Positions 1-7,632 of a DNA stretch of 64,000 nt are shown here, one piece after another. The stretch comes from Sediminibacterium sp. KACHI17 (lineage in GTDB: Bacteria > Bacteroidota > Bacteroidia > Chitinophagales > Chitinophagaceae): contig NZ_AP029612.1 in NCBI RefSeq assembly GCF_040362915.1, positions 2,108,001 to 2,172,000 of the forward strand. The letters are read 5' to 3'. The position numbers and the translations under genes were made by a program. The notes beneath the pieces are model-generated. The model did not search any database. It saw only the letters and a program-made list of their open reading frames with translations, and was not told where the DNA came from. Positions within the stretch are counted from its first letter, which is position 1; each line of letters starts with the position of its first letter.

Positions 1-690
1 ATAACCCCAATTGTACTGACCGGTCTTGGTTTCATCAACTGAGTTATAATCATAGAAGGGTAATAAATGCACATGCGTTACACCCAGTTCTTTGATATGA
101 TCCAATCCGGTTGAAAGTCCGGCTTTATTTCTGGTTCCCGTTTCCGCAAGCCCAAGAAATTTCCCTTTATGTTTTGCTCCCGATTCTTCATCGATAGTAG
201 CATCCCGAATATGCAATTCATAAATGATAGCATCGGTAGGTAAATTTTTCTCCGAAAAATTCGGGCTCTTGTCTTGTTCCCAACCAACAGGATTTGTTTC
301 TTTTAAATCAAGTACCTGTGCCCTTTGTCCATTGATACCAGTTGCTCTGGCATAGGGATCTGTTACTTCATTACTCCACCGGCCATTTATATTAGCACGA
401 ACGGTATAAAACATACCCTTTAGATCACGATTTACAATAGCCACCCAAGTGCCTGATACATTTTTCTGCATTTGAATGGTCTGCTTTGCAACACCTCCCG
501 TTCCTGTTTCATATAATTTCAACTCCATTGCTGATGCAGGCGGACTCCAAATTCTGAATACAGAAGATGATGGCGTATAAGTTAACCCCAAGTCAGACCC
601 TTTATAGGTAGGATATCTATCAAATGTATATTGTGCATCAACTGCTGAAGAAAAAGCAAGCCATGCCATAAGCATCAAAATTTGTTTCAT
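1..690 (-). CDS. pulA: Type I pullulanase, N-terminal part (cut by window edge)
   Basis: Only the first 230 codons are present; the gene runs off the left edge. The start ATG (complement of 688-690) is followed by a signal peptide of about 20 residues ending SSAVDAQ, so the enzyme is exported. Next comes a CBM48-like early-set domain (about residues 35-120) and the start of the GH13 barrel. The last visible residues read YNWGY, the conserved first motif of GH13_14 pullulanases, which cut alpha-1,6 branches in pullulan, glycogen and starch. The gene follows the GHL10 lipoprotein gene by 46 bp on the same strand, suggesting one glycan-degradation operon. The catalytic residues lie outside the window. 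Confidence 0.85.
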   Translation of the reverse strand, partial: MKQILMLMAWLAFSSAVDAQYTFDRYPTYKGSDLGLTYTPSSSVFRIWSPPASAMELKLYETGTGGVAKQTIQMQKNVSGTWVAIVNRDLKGMFYTVRANINGRWSNEVTDPYARATGINGQRAQVLDLKETNPVGWEQDKSPNFSEKNLPTDAIIYELHIRDATIDEESGAKHKGKFLGLAETGTRNKAGLSTGLDHIKELGVTHVHLLPFYDYNSVDETKTGQYNWGY

Positions 691-736
691 GATCTTCGAT
701 TGTCTATCAATTTACATGTTTAGCAGCAAAAAAGAG

Positions 737-2245
737 CTATCGTTTACTTTCATTTCCTAATCTGTCAACAGCTGTTACTTTAATATTTGAAACAACCAGT
801 TTTTCGTTTCCTCCATTGGCAATATATCTGTCGAGTAAAATAGATCTGTCTTTTCGGTTGAGTATCTGATACCTTTTCTGATTGCCATATTCATAATAAA
901 TAACCCATCTGAAAACCGATGCTTCATTGGTATGTGTCCAACTGACTTTGATCTTATCTGTCAGTGTTTCCAGTGATACCATTGGTGTAGCAGGTGGCTC
1001 TGATCCCAGCCATGGACTTGCAGGTATCAATGCCTGTTTTTTATAAGGCCCATCGATCAGTGCTTTGGCCATAGGTGGATTTTTAGACACTGAAAAAATA
1101 TTCCAGTGAACCACGCCCATACTTTGTGGAAGCATCCCTCTAGAAATCATGATCTGACTCATGATCTCATTTACATTTTTAGCACTGGTATCTCTGCCAA
1201 CACTGATCCCCGGCCATAAATGTCGCTGCATGGTATTCTCACCTTGCCACCAACCCAGCAATACGGGATAGCTCTGTGGCATTCGGTTGATAGGCCAGTA
1301 TAACTGCGGAGAGAAATAATCGATCCACCCTTTATTCAACCAAAGCTTTGCATCAGCATACAACTGATCGTACTGATCGAAGCCTTCTATTGAAGCAGGA
1401 TAACCCGGACGCCAGATACCAAATGGACTCAATCCAAACTTCACATATTTCTTTTCTGCTTTGATCTCTTTATACAATCTCTCGATCAAAGTATTCACTG
1501 CATCCCTTCGCCAATCGCCGCGGGATAGTTGTCCACCGGATGCTTTGTAGGCCGACCAACTTTCATCATCCGGAAAATCATCCGTTCCGTTATAAGAAGG
1601 GTATGGATAGAAATAATCGTCGAAATGAATGCCATCAATATCGTAGCGCTTCACCAAATCTTTTACAACAGCAGAAGTAAGATCTTGTGTGGCTTTACGT
1701 GCCGGATCCATCCACCAATATCCTTCTTTCAATTTCATCACAAGGTCGGGTCTCTTCTTAACAATGGATTGCTCACTGATCTCTTTACCATCCTTATGAT
1801 GCGCACGATAGGGATTCAGCCATACATGCATTTCCATTCCACGGTCATGTGCAGCTTCTGTCCAGAATGTCAGCGGATCATACAATGGATCCGGGGCTTT
1901 CCCTTGTTGTCCGGTTAGATAATAAGACCAAGGCTCCAACTCACTGTTATACAAGGCATCAGCCTGCGGTCGTACCTGAAATACCACAGCATTGAAATGG
2001 TGTGCCTTTAGAAAATCCAATTGCTCGATGGCTTCACGTTGCTGTTCAGCAACACTTAAACCCGGCTTTGATGGCCAGTTGATATTCGCTACTGTTGCGA
2101 TCCATGCAGCCCTGAATTCTCTGTCTGCCTGGAATGTTGTATTTACAGGGTTTTTTACTGATTGATTTTTTTGCGAGACTTTACAATGCTGAAATACGAA
2201 TGCAGTCAGCATGAGCACACCAAACAAAACAATTTTCCTGGACAT
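737..2245 (-). CDS. GHL10 (glycosyl hydrolase family 10-like) lipoprotein
   Basis: This 502-residue protein begins with a lipoprotein signal whose lipobox ends FQHC (Cys21). The body from about residue 45 is the GHL10/DUF187 TIM barrel, starting FRAAWIATVANINWP and containing GIHFDDYFYPYPSY, a typical acidic strand end of this family. About 90 C-terminal residues look like a fibronectin type III-type beta domain (KVSWTHTN... AVDRLGNES). Characterised relatives act on bacterial or plant glycans, but the substrate cannot be read from the sequence. It is the first gene of a minus-strand pair with pulA. Its promoter must lie in the 77-bp gap shared with the divergent gene at 2323. Confidence 0.85.
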   Translation of the reverse strand: MSRKIVLFGVLMLTAFVFQHCKVSQKNQSVKNPVNTTFQADREFRAAWIATVANINWPSKPGLSVAEQQREAIEQLDFLKAHHFNAVVFQVRPQADALYNSELEPWSYYLTGQQGKAPDPLYDPLTFWTEAAHDRGMEMHVWLNPYRAHHKDGKEISEQSIVKKRPDLVMKLKEGYWWMDPARKATQDLTSAVVKDLVKRYDIDGIHFDDYFYPYPSYNGTDDFPDDESWSAYKASGGQLSRGDWRRDAVNTLIERLYKEIKAEKKYVKFGLSPFGIWRPGYPASIEGFDQYDQLYADAKLWLNKGWIDYFSPQLYWPINRMPQSYPVLLGWWQGENTMQRHLWPGISVGRDTSAKNVNEIMSQIMISRGMLPQSMGVVHWNIFSVSKNPPMAKALIDGPYKKQALIPASPWLGSEPPATPMVSLETLTDKIKVSWTHTNEASVFRWVIYYEYGNQKRYQILNRKDRSILLDRYIANGGNEKLVVSNIKVTAVDRLGNESKR

Positions 2246-2322
2246 GTATTTTCTGTTTTAAGGAAGATAAAACTACTCGAATAGCTTAGTTTTTCTACCT
2301 TCCCACATCTATATTTTTTAAA

Positions 2323-2769
2323 ATGCCATTACAGGGGAATAAAAAGAAAGTCGATGTGATTGATAAGGTCTTGGAAGCCTGCTATCAATATAATAAAGAC
2401 GCATTATTTGTTATGAGCCTGATGCATCAGTATGAAGAAAGGGGTAGCCTGAGTAAGAAACAGTTGGAAGGACTGATTGCCAAAGCCCGTAAAGTACCCG
2501 ATATGCCTGTGGGATGGCTAGCAGCCGTAGAAGCCATCATTTTAAAAATGCCAACAAGGGATAAAACGCCAATAGATCTCACAAAAAATACTGAAACAGA
2601 CCCTTACGATAAATGGATCGGTCAATGTGAAGCGATCCTGGAAAAATACCCGGCTCACAAGCGAGTGGTTTATTTTGAGACCCTTCTCAAGCAGCGAAAG
2701 CCATTTTCACTGATTGAGCAGCAAGAGCTGGAAAAATTCTATCGCTTATTGATCGAGGGTAAAAAATAA
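2323..2769 (+). CDS. Conserved-looking hypothetical cytoplasmic protein (148 aa)
   Basis: I do not recognise this family. The protein has 148 residues, is charged and helical, and lacks a signal peptide or membrane segment. The N-terminal half (DKVLEACYQYNKDALFVMSL) and the C-terminal half (CEAILEKYPAHKRVVYFET) look like an all-helical fold. The ATG at 2323 is the first in frame after a stop and sits behind an AT-rich stretch. Its stop codon directly adjoins the Crp-type operator at 2771, so the gene lies just upstream of the sulfur island and is probably not part of it. Confidence 0.6.
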   Translation: MPLQGNKKKVDVIDKVLEACYQYNKDALFVMSLMHQYEERGSLSKKQLEGLIAKARKVPDMPVGWLAAVEAIILKMPTRDKTPIDLTKNTETDPYDKWIGQCEAILEKYPAHKRVVYFETLLKQRKPFSLIEQQELEKFYRLLIEGKK

Positions 2770-2770
2770 G

Positions 2771-2788
2771 GCGTGACAAATATCACGC
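2771..2788. promoter_or_regulatory. Crp/Fnr-type operator 1 (autoregulatory site)
   Basis: Perfect 18-bp palindrome GCGTGACAAATATCACGC, arms GCGTGA/TCACGC around a 6-bp spacer. The gene that follows encodes a Crp/Fnr-family regulator. A Bacteroidota -7 element TAAATTTG lies at 2808-2815; the operator centre (2779.5) is 35.5 bp before its final G, that is roughly -41 to -42 from the expected transcription start, the class II activator position known from Crp/Fnr proteins. The same half-sites recur at 3482, 4436, 4528 and 10007. Confidence 0.8.
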
Positions 2789-2807
2789 ACGGGTTATTTT
2801 ATCGGAA

Positions 2808-2815
2808 TAAATTTG
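2808..2815 (+). promoter_or_regulatory. -7 promoter element of the Crp/Fnr regulator gene
   Basis: TAAATTTG is an exact match to the Bacteroidota housekeeping -7 consensus TAnnTTTG. It lies 15 bp before the GTG start at 2831, which leaves a very short leader. Confidence 0.65.
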
Positions 2816-2830
2816 CAGATTGTCTAAATT

Positions 2831-3487
2831 GTGACGATGGTACCTATCGACATCATACGTGAGCACTTTCCTTTTTTTGAAAAAGATTTACAAGAGCAGA
2901 TCGCTGAAGCAGGAGATGTGCGGGAATTTGACGCCGGAGAAATACTCATGAAAACGGGGCAGAATATTCGCTCAACCATGCTCGTTATATCCGGACTCAT
3001 TAAAATATTCAGAGAGGATGAAGATGGGAATGAGTTTTTCATGTACTACTTGCAACCCGGACAAGCCTGCGCCCTCTCAATGGTTTGTGCCATCAAACAA
3101 GAGACCAGTCAGATCATGGCAAAAACCTCTGCGAAGACAGAGGTCATTACCATCCCGCTGAGTTTTATGGATCAATGGATGGCCGGTTATAAAACCTGGT
3201 ATCATTTTGTTGTAAGCAGCTATAGAGATCGTTTTGAGGATATGTTACAAACGATCGATCATATCGCATTCCGCAATATGGATGAACGTTTGGTGTTTTA
3301 TTTACAACAGCATCAGAACACACTAAAATCAAATATTGTATCCGTCAGTTTTACTGAAATAGCACAGGAGTTGAATTCCTCAAGAGAAGTGATCTCAAGA
3401 CTGATGAAAAAGCTAGCTGAAAAAGGAATGATCAAACAACATAAATCACACATCGAAATCATTAACCTGCAAAAACTACTATCGTGA
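2831..3487 (+). CDS. Crp/Fnr-family transcriptional regulator, likely controller of the sulfur island
   Basis: A 218-residue protein with an N-terminal cyclic-nucleotide-binding-like jelly roll (about residues 20-130), a long dimerisation helix and a C-terminal winged helix-turn-helix. The recognition helix reads SSREVISRLMKKL. Arg185, Glu186 and Arg190 keep the R-E-x-x-x-R spacing by which E. coli Crp (R180, E181, R185) reads GTGA half-sites, and GTGA/TCAC arms are what precede the island's transcription units. No CxxC cluster typical of Fnr iron-sulfur sensors is visible near the N-terminus, so the signal is unknown. The start is GTG at 2831; an in-frame ATG two codons later (2837) is possible. 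The stop overlaps operator 2. Confidence 0.85.
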   Translation: MTMVPIDIIREHFPFFEKDLQEQIAEAGDVREFDAGEILMKTGQNIRSTMLVISGLIKIFREDEDGNEFFMYYLQPGQACALSMVCAIKQETSQIMAKTSAKTEVITIPLSFMDQWMAGYKTWYHFVVSSYRDRFEDMLQTIDHIAFRNMDERLVFYLQQHQNTLKSNIVSVSFTEIAQELNSSREVISRLMKKLAEKGMIKQHKSHIEIINLQKLLS

Positions 3488-3499
3488 TATAAATCACGA
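3482..3499. promoter_or_regulatory. Crp/Fnr-type operator 2 (upstream of TauE gene)
   Basis: Palindrome TCGTGATATAAATCACGA with perfect 6-bp arms; it overlaps the stop codon of the regulator gene. A weak -7 element GAGTTTTG lies at 3520-3527, its G 36.5 bp from the palindrome centre, matching the spacing seen at operators 1, 4 and 5. Confidence 0.75.
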
Positions 3500-3544
3500 A
3501 AGATTCAGATACAAGGTCTGAGTTTTGCGGTCAAATTCGTATAA

Positions 3545-4354
3545 ATGGAAATTGCAGGTTATATCGCATCCCTCGTTATTGGTATCTCTTTAGGATTGAT
3601 AGGCGGAGGTGGTTCAATCCTTACTGTTCCGGTATTGGTATATCTGTTTGGTGTAGAGCCTGTTTTGGCAACAGCCTATTCATTATTTATTGTAGGTACT
3701 TCCAGTTTAGTAGGTGCTTTGCCTAAATACAAACAAGGACTTGTAAATATTAAAACAGCTGTGATTTTTGGTATCCCTTCTATTGCTGCTGTCTTTGCTA
3801 CCAGAAAATTCATAGTACCACATATTCCCAGCGAGGTATTTCAAATAGGAGATTTTATCGTCACAAAACCCATCCTCATGATGCTGCTCTTTGCAGTATT
3901 GATGGTTTTTGCTTCTGTTTCGATGATTCGTGAAAAGGGAAAATCCACTAAAAATGAAAACGAGGAACAAAAATTCAACTACCCTGTTATCCTTTTAGAA
4001 GGAGCTGTGGTAGGTGTTCTAACAGGTTTGGTAGGTGCAGGAGGTGGCTTTCTTATTATTCCCGCATTGGTACTCTTGAGTAAACTGCCTATGAAGCAAG
4101 CCGTGGGCACTTCTCTACTTATCATCGCTGCCAAATCATTGATCGGATTTACAGGAGACATCAGTAATTATAAGATGGACTGGACTTTGCTGGGATTGGT
4201 TACAACATTAGCGATTGTAGGCATCTTCATTGGCAATCAACTCAGTAAAAAAATTGATGGCAATAAACTCAAAAAAGGCTTTGGCTGGTTCGTACTCGTA
4301 ATGGGCATTTATATTATCGCAAAAGAATTGTTACTACCCGGCGCCGGTCATTAA
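3545..4354 (+). CDS. TauE/SafE family sulfite/organosulfonate exporter
   Basis: A 269-residue inner-membrane protein with about eight membrane helices. It shows the duplicated TauE signature: [13 protein letters not shown] near residues 18-29 and [13 protein letters not shown] near residues 161-173. The family exports sulfite, sulfoacetate or related anions. Beside a persulfide dioxygenase that produces sulfite, sulfite export is the most economical role. It has its own operator (3482) and ends in a strong terminator at 4381, so it is a monocistronic unit between the regulator gene and the rhodanese operon. Confidence 0.85.
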   Translation: MEIAGYIASLVIGISLGLIGGGGSILTVPVLVYLFGVEPVLATAYSLFIVGTSSLVGALPKYKQGLVNIKTAVIFGIPSIAAVFATRKFIVPHIPSEVFQIGDFIVTKPILMMLLFAVLMVFASVSMIREKGKSTKNENEEQKFNYPVILLEGAVVGVLTGLVGAGGGFLIIPALVLLSKLPMKQAVGTSLLIIAAKSLIGFTGDISNYKMDWTLLGLVTTLAIVGIFIGNQLSKKIDGNKLKKGFGWFVLVMGIYIIAKELLLPGAGH

Positions 4355-4380
4355 AATCGTTTCTTATACCCCCCAATAAA

Positions 4381-4415
4381 GAAAGGTCTGCAGCAATGCA
4401 GGCCTTTCGCCTTTT
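4381..4415 (+). terminator. Rho-independent terminator after TauE gene
   Basis: Stem GAAAGGTCTGCA / TGCAGGCCTTTC (12 bp with one T.G pair) around a GCAA loop at 4381-4408, followed by GCCTTTT. It separates the TauE unit from the operon starting at 4600. Confidence 0.8.
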
Positions 4416-4435
4416 ATGACAAAGAACAGTTCCTG

Positions 4436-4453
4436 ATGTGACGAATGTCACGT
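4436..4453. promoter_or_regulatory. Crp/Fnr-type operator 3 (distal site of tandem pair)
   Basis: ATGTGACGAATGTCACGT; arms ATGTGA/TCACGT with one mismatch to perfect symmetry. It lies 91 bp upstream of operator 4. A TTCATTTG element at 4466-4473 is only 28.5 bp from its centre, unlike the 35.5-36.5 bp of the other sites, so it may be a second promoter, an upstream activator site or a repressor site. Confidence 0.65.
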
Positions 4454-4527
4454 TTTTCTCGATCATTCATTTGCAGTTTTACATAATACCGATAAGGTTT
4501 TCAACAGAAATGTTAAAGCGGTTACAA

Positions 4528-4543
4528 CGTGATAACGGTCACG
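4528..4543. promoter_or_regulatory. Crp/Fnr-type operator 4 (proximal site for the rhodanese operon)
   Basis: CGTGATAACGGTCACG, perfect 5-bp arms around a 6-bp spacer. A -7-like element GAAATTTG lies at 4565-4572, its G 36.5 bp from the operator centre. This is the site most directly placed to control the operon starting at 4600. Confidence 0.75.
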
Positions 4544-4599
4544 ATAAAAGAGCATAACCGATTTGAAATTTGCCTTACCAAATCAAAAAAAATAATACC

Positions 4600-6018
4600 A
4601 TGATAGTAGAACAAATTTACACGGGATGTTTAGCACAAGGTGCTTATTACATTGAAAGCAATGGCGAAGCTGTAGTGATCGACCCTTTGAGAGAGGTAGC
4701 TCCCTACATTCAAAAAGCAGAACGCAATGGTGCTAAGATCAAGTATGTATTAGAAACACATTTTCATGCCGACTTTGTATCAGGGCATATCGACTTAGCA
4801 AAGAAAACAGGCGCAAAGATTGTTTATGGACCCAATGCAAAACCCGATTTTGATTTTTATGCTGCTAAAGACGGTGAAGTATTAACAGTAGGTAATGCTA
4901 CCATTCAGGTATTACACACGCCAGGGCATACCATGGAAAGTACTTGCTACTTATTGAAAGACGAAACAGGTAAAGCAGTAGGCTTATTCAGCGGTGATAC
5001 TTTATTTATCGGAGATGTAGGTCGCCCGGACCTGGCACAAAAAGTAAAAGCAGACCTCACACAAGAAATGTTAGCAGGATATCTGTTTGATTCTTTACGT
5101 AACAAGATCATGCCACTCGCTGATGATATCATCGTGTATCCGGCTCATGGTGCAGGTAGTGCTTGCGGAAAAAATATGAGTAAGGAAACCACTGATACAC
5201 TGGGTCATCAAAAGCAAACCAACTATGCACTTAGAGCTGATATGACCAAAGATGAATTCATTAAAGAAGTTATTACTGGTTTGGTTGCTCCACCCGCTTA
5301 TTTCCCACTGAATGTCATGATGAATATCCATGGATATGATAGTATTGATACTGTTTTAGAAAGAGGTCAGCATGCATTGAGTCCTGAGGCTTTTGAAGCA
5401 GCTGCCAATGAAACAAGTGCATTGATCCTTGACACACGTGATCCTCAAACATTCGCTGGTGGTTTTATCCCGAATTCGATCAATATCGGTATCGATGGAA
5501 ACTTCGCTCCATGGGTAGGTGCAATGATACCGGATATCAAACAAGAGATTTTATTGGTGACCGATGAAGGCAGGGAGCAGGAAGTGATCACACGTTTGGC
5601 AAGAGTCGGTTACGATTATACCATCGGTTATCTGAAAGGCGGCTTTGAAGCATGGAAAGCATCCGGCAAAGAAGTAGATCAGATTCGTTCGATCTCAGCC
5701 GAAGAACTTGCAGTCATTGCAGCAAATGAACAAGTACACATACTTGACGTTCGTAAAAACAGTGAACACCTTAGCGAGCACGTGATCAATGCCGAAAATG
5801 CGCCACTTGATTTTATCAATGACAGTATGAGTCAGATCGATAAAAACAAGACCTATTATGTACACTGTGCAGGAGGTTACCGCTCGATGATCTTCAATTC
5901 GATTCTTCGTGCAAGAGGATTTAATAATCTGACCGATATAAAAGGGGGGTTCAAAGCCATCAAAGAGTCAGGAAAGTTTCCTGTGAGTGATTATGTATGC
6001 CCAACAACTTTATTATAA
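4600..6018 (+). CDS. Persulfide dioxygenase-rhodanese fusion (CstB-like)
   Basis: A 472-residue cytoplasmic enzyme in three parts. Residues 1 to about 250 form an ETHE1-type metallo-beta-lactamase fold with THFHAD (His54, His56, Asp58), His110 in HTPGH and Asp133 in SGDTLF; in this family the mononuclear iron is held by two His and one Asp, here probably His54, His110 and Asp133. Residues about 268-350 form a rhodanese fold whose active loop reads VTDEGRE, with Asp322 where the catalytic Cys should be. Residues about 375-472 form an intact rhodanese with HCAGGYRS (Cys423). This order matches staphylococcal CstB, which turns persulfides into thiosulfate through a sulfite intermediate. The ATG at 4600 is preferred over an in-frame TTG at 4570, which lies inside the promoter. 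Confidence 0.85.
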   Translation: MIVEQIYTGCLAQGAYYIESNGEAVVIDPLREVAPYIQKAERNGAKIKYVLETHFHADFVSGHIDLAKKTGAKIVYGPNAKPDFDFYAAKDGEVLTVGNATIQVLHTPGHTMESTCYLLKDETGKAVGLFSGDTLFIGDVGRPDLAQKVKADLTQEMLAGYLFDSLRNKIMPLADDIIVYPAHGAGSACGKNMSKETTDTLGHQKQTNYALRADMTKDEFIKEVITGLVAPPAYFPLNVMMNIHGYDSIDTVLERGQHALSPEAFEAAANETSALILDTRDPQTFAGGFIPNSINIGIDGNFAPWVGAMIPDIKQEILLVTDEGREQEVITRLARVGYDYTIGYLKGGFEAWKASGKEVDQIRSISAEELAVIAANEQVHILDVRKNSEHLSEHVINAENAPLDFINDSMSQIDKNKTYYVHCAGGYRSMIFNSILRARGFNNLTDIKGGFKAIKESGKFPVSDYVCPTTLL

Positions 6019-6020
6019 AT

Positions 6021-6305
6021 ATGAAAACAATACAAGAACTGATCAACGATTCAAACACAATCATTATTGACGTAAGGACCTCAAGTGAATACAATGTTTC
6101 ACATTATCCGGGTGCTATTAATATTCCCCTGGATGAATTACCGAAACATCTCGCAGAGCTGAAGGCGGACGACAAATCCATTCTTCTCTATTGCAGAAGT
6201 GGTAACAGAAGCGGTATCGGTATGAATTTCTTGCATCAACAAGGATTAAAGGATGTGTACAATGGCGGAGGACTGAACGACATGTTGTTTTATCAAAACA
6301 AATAA
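6021..6305 (+). CDS. Single-domain rhodanese (sulfurtransferase)
   Basis: A 94-residue rhodanese with the active-site loop CRSGNRSG (nucleophile Cys58) and the CH2A-like IDVRTSSEY motif near the N-terminus. It moves sulfane sulfur from donors such as thiosulfate or persulfide to thiols. The ATG at 6021, 2 bp after the previous stop, is preferred to an upstream in-frame ATG (5997) that would overlap the previous gene by 22 bp. Tight spacing indicates co-transcription with the dioxygenase fusion. Confidence 0.85.
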   Translation: MKTIQELINDSNTIIIDVRTSSEYNVSHYPGAINIPLDELPKHLAELKADDKSILLYCRSGNRSGIGMNFLHQQGLKDVYNGGGLNDMLFYQNK

Positions 6306-6307
6306 CC

Positions 6308-6616
6308 ATGCTATCAATATTTAAAAAACTATTTGCGCCTCCAGTGAACTTCAAAGAAGTAATAGCGAAAGGAGCTTTAATCCTTGATGTAAGAACAAAA
6401 GCCGAGTTTGATAGTGGACACATCAAAGGTTCCTTAAATATTCCACTGGATGAACTTCCAAAAAAGCTTGGAGAGCTTCATCAAAAGCATAAACCCATTA
6501 TTGTCGTTTGCAGAAGTGGTAACAGAAGCAGTATTGCCAAAAGCATTCTGAAAAGTGATGGCATAGAGGTTTACAATGGTGGTGCCTGGAATAGTCTAGA
6601 ACAGAAAATAAAATAA
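6308..6616 (+). CDS. Single-domain rhodanese (second copy)
   Basis: A 102-residue rhodanese, paralogue of the preceding gene: both share DVRT, a NIPLDELPK stretch and CRSGNRS (Cys68 here). A short amphipathic N-terminal extension (SIFKKLFAPP) distinguishes it. It begins 2 bp after the previous stop. Two nearly identical active loops side by side suggest a tandem duplication followed by divergence of donor or partner. Confidence 0.85.
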   Translation: MLSIFKKLFAPPVNFKEVIAKGALILDVRTKAEFDSGHIKGSLNIPLDELPKKLGELHQKHKPIIVVCRSGNRSSIAKSILKSDGIEVYNGGAWNSLEQKIK

Positions 6617-6617
6617 A

Positions 6618-6854
6618 ATGAAAGTACTTACAAGTAATTGGCATATGATGCGTATCATTCGACTGATCTTAGCGATGGCTATTGTAGTACAGTCGTGGTA
6701 CATGAGAGATTCTACTACTGCTGTGTTGGGTGTAGTATTACTCGCAAGTGCTGTCTTTAATGTAGGATGTTGTGGGGCTGGCGGTTGTAGTAAATCTTTT
6801 CATCCAGTTAAAAAATCTTCAGAAAAGGATCCCGTATATGAAGAAGTGGTTTAA
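6618..6854 (+). CDS. YgaP-like membrane protein (DUF2892)
   Basis: A 78-residue protein with two short membrane helices (about residues 13-29 and 34-50), matching the transmembrane domain that YgaP carries fused to a rhodanese. Here it is a separate gene immediately behind two rhodanese genes, as if YgaP were split. A cysteine cluster CCGAGGC (Cys51, Cys52, Cys57) follows the second helix and could accept sulfane sulfur; that is inference. It starts 1 bp after the previous stop. Confidence 0.8.
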   Translation: MKVLTSNWHMMRIIRLILAMAIVVQSWYMRDSTTAVLGVVLLASAVFNVGCCGAGGCSKSFHPVKKSSEKDPVYEEVV

Positions 6855-7074
6855 ACACAATAAGCTGATCATCATAGGAGCATTCACCGGAGCGATAGGC
6901 GGCTATTTGTATTGGAAATATGTTGGCTGCCTAAGCGGCACCTGTGCTATTACTTCAAAACCGATGAATAGCACGATCTATTTCGCTGTTATTGGAGCAG
7001 TGGTATTTAGCTTATTCAAAAAGAATTCAAAAGAAAAAAATCATGCTGAATCATTCATTTCAAAAGATCATTGA
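6838..7074 (+). CDS. DUF6132 small membrane protein
   Basis: A 78-residue protein with two predicted helices. The motif GGYLYWKYVGCLSGTC followed by ITSKPMNS is characteristic of DUF6132 proteins, which often occur in Bacteroidota sulfur and rhodanese clusters; their function is unknown. Cys31 and Cys36 form a CxxxxC pair next to the membrane. The ATG at 6838 overlaps the previous gene by 17 bp, which implies translational coupling and fits membrane topology better than the longer upstream frame. Confidence 0.75.
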   Translation: MKKWFKHNKLIIIGAFTGAIGGYLYWKYVGCLSGTCAITSKPMNSTIYFAVIGAVVFSLFKKNSKEKNHAESFISKDH

Positions 7075-7348
7075 TAGTGAGACGCCTGTTTTGGTTGATT
7101 TCTATGCAGATTGGTGTGGCCCTTGCAGAATGATGCCCCCAGTTTTGAAAGAGTTAAAAGACAGAATGGGCGATCAGATAAAGATCTTCAAAGTAAATGT
7201 AGATGAGCACAATGATGTAGCTGCCCATTTTCAGGTTAGCAGTATTCCAACACTGATGTTATTCAAGCAGGGCAATCTTTTATGGAGAGAGCCTGGTGTA
7301 AAAAATGTATCGCAATTACAACAGATCCTACAATCACATACATCATGA
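7043..7348 (+). CDS. Thioredoxin
   Basis: A 101-residue classical thioredoxin with the WCGPC active site (Cys25, Cys28), VDFYADW strand and the cis-proline motif SIPTL. It lacks a signal peptide, so it should act in the cytoplasm, probably reducing persulfides on rhodaneses or the dioxygenase. The ATG at 7043 gives a normal thioredoxin N-terminus; it lies inside the end of the DUF6132 gene (32-bp overlap), so the genes are translationally coupled. Confidence 0.85.
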   Translation: MLNHSFQKIIDSETPVLVDFYADWCGPCRMMPPVLKELKDRMGDQIKIFKVNVDEHNDVAAHFQVSSIPTLMLFKQGNLLWREPGVKNVSQLQQILQSHTS

Positions 7349-7605
7349 CAAGTACAGAGATATTTTTTGTTGAAAACATGCGTTGTAATGGTTGTGCCAA
7401 CACTATTGAATCGGCAATCATCAAAATACCCGGTATACAAGGGGTCACTATTTCTTTAACCGATAAGAAAGTATGTGTGATGGGAATAGGAATCAACAGA
7501 GATGTGATCATTACAACCCTTGCTAAACTCGGATATCCTTTATCGGGGCATAATTCGCTTTTCCGTAAAGCTACTTCGTTCATTTCCTGTTCAGCCGGTC
7601 GATAA
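7345..7605 (+). CDS. Heavy-metal-associated (HMA) domain protein
   Basis: An 86-residue ferredoxin-like HMA protein with MRCNGC (Cys14, Cys17) followed by ANTIESAI and the GVTISLTDKKV strand, as in CopZ-type copper chaperones. The ATG overlaps the thioredoxin stop in the ATGA arrangement. No copper ATPase is nearby, so in this setting the CxxC could carry sulfane sulfur or a metal for the haem or iron enzymes; that is speculation. The C-terminal 15 residues (RKATSFISCSAGR) extend past the usual fold. Confidence 0.75.
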   Translation: MTSTEIFFVENMRCNGCANTIESAIIKIPGIQGVTISLTDKKVCVMGIGINRDVIITTLAKLGYPLSGHNSLFRKATSFISCSAGR

Positions 7606-7632
7606 TCATTTATATCGTTCAATTCATTATCA

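Noticed and set aside
78-287. 69-codon minus-strand open frame in another frame within pulA
   Set aside because: It overlaps the pullulanase reading frame, which carries recognisable motifs; the short frame has none.
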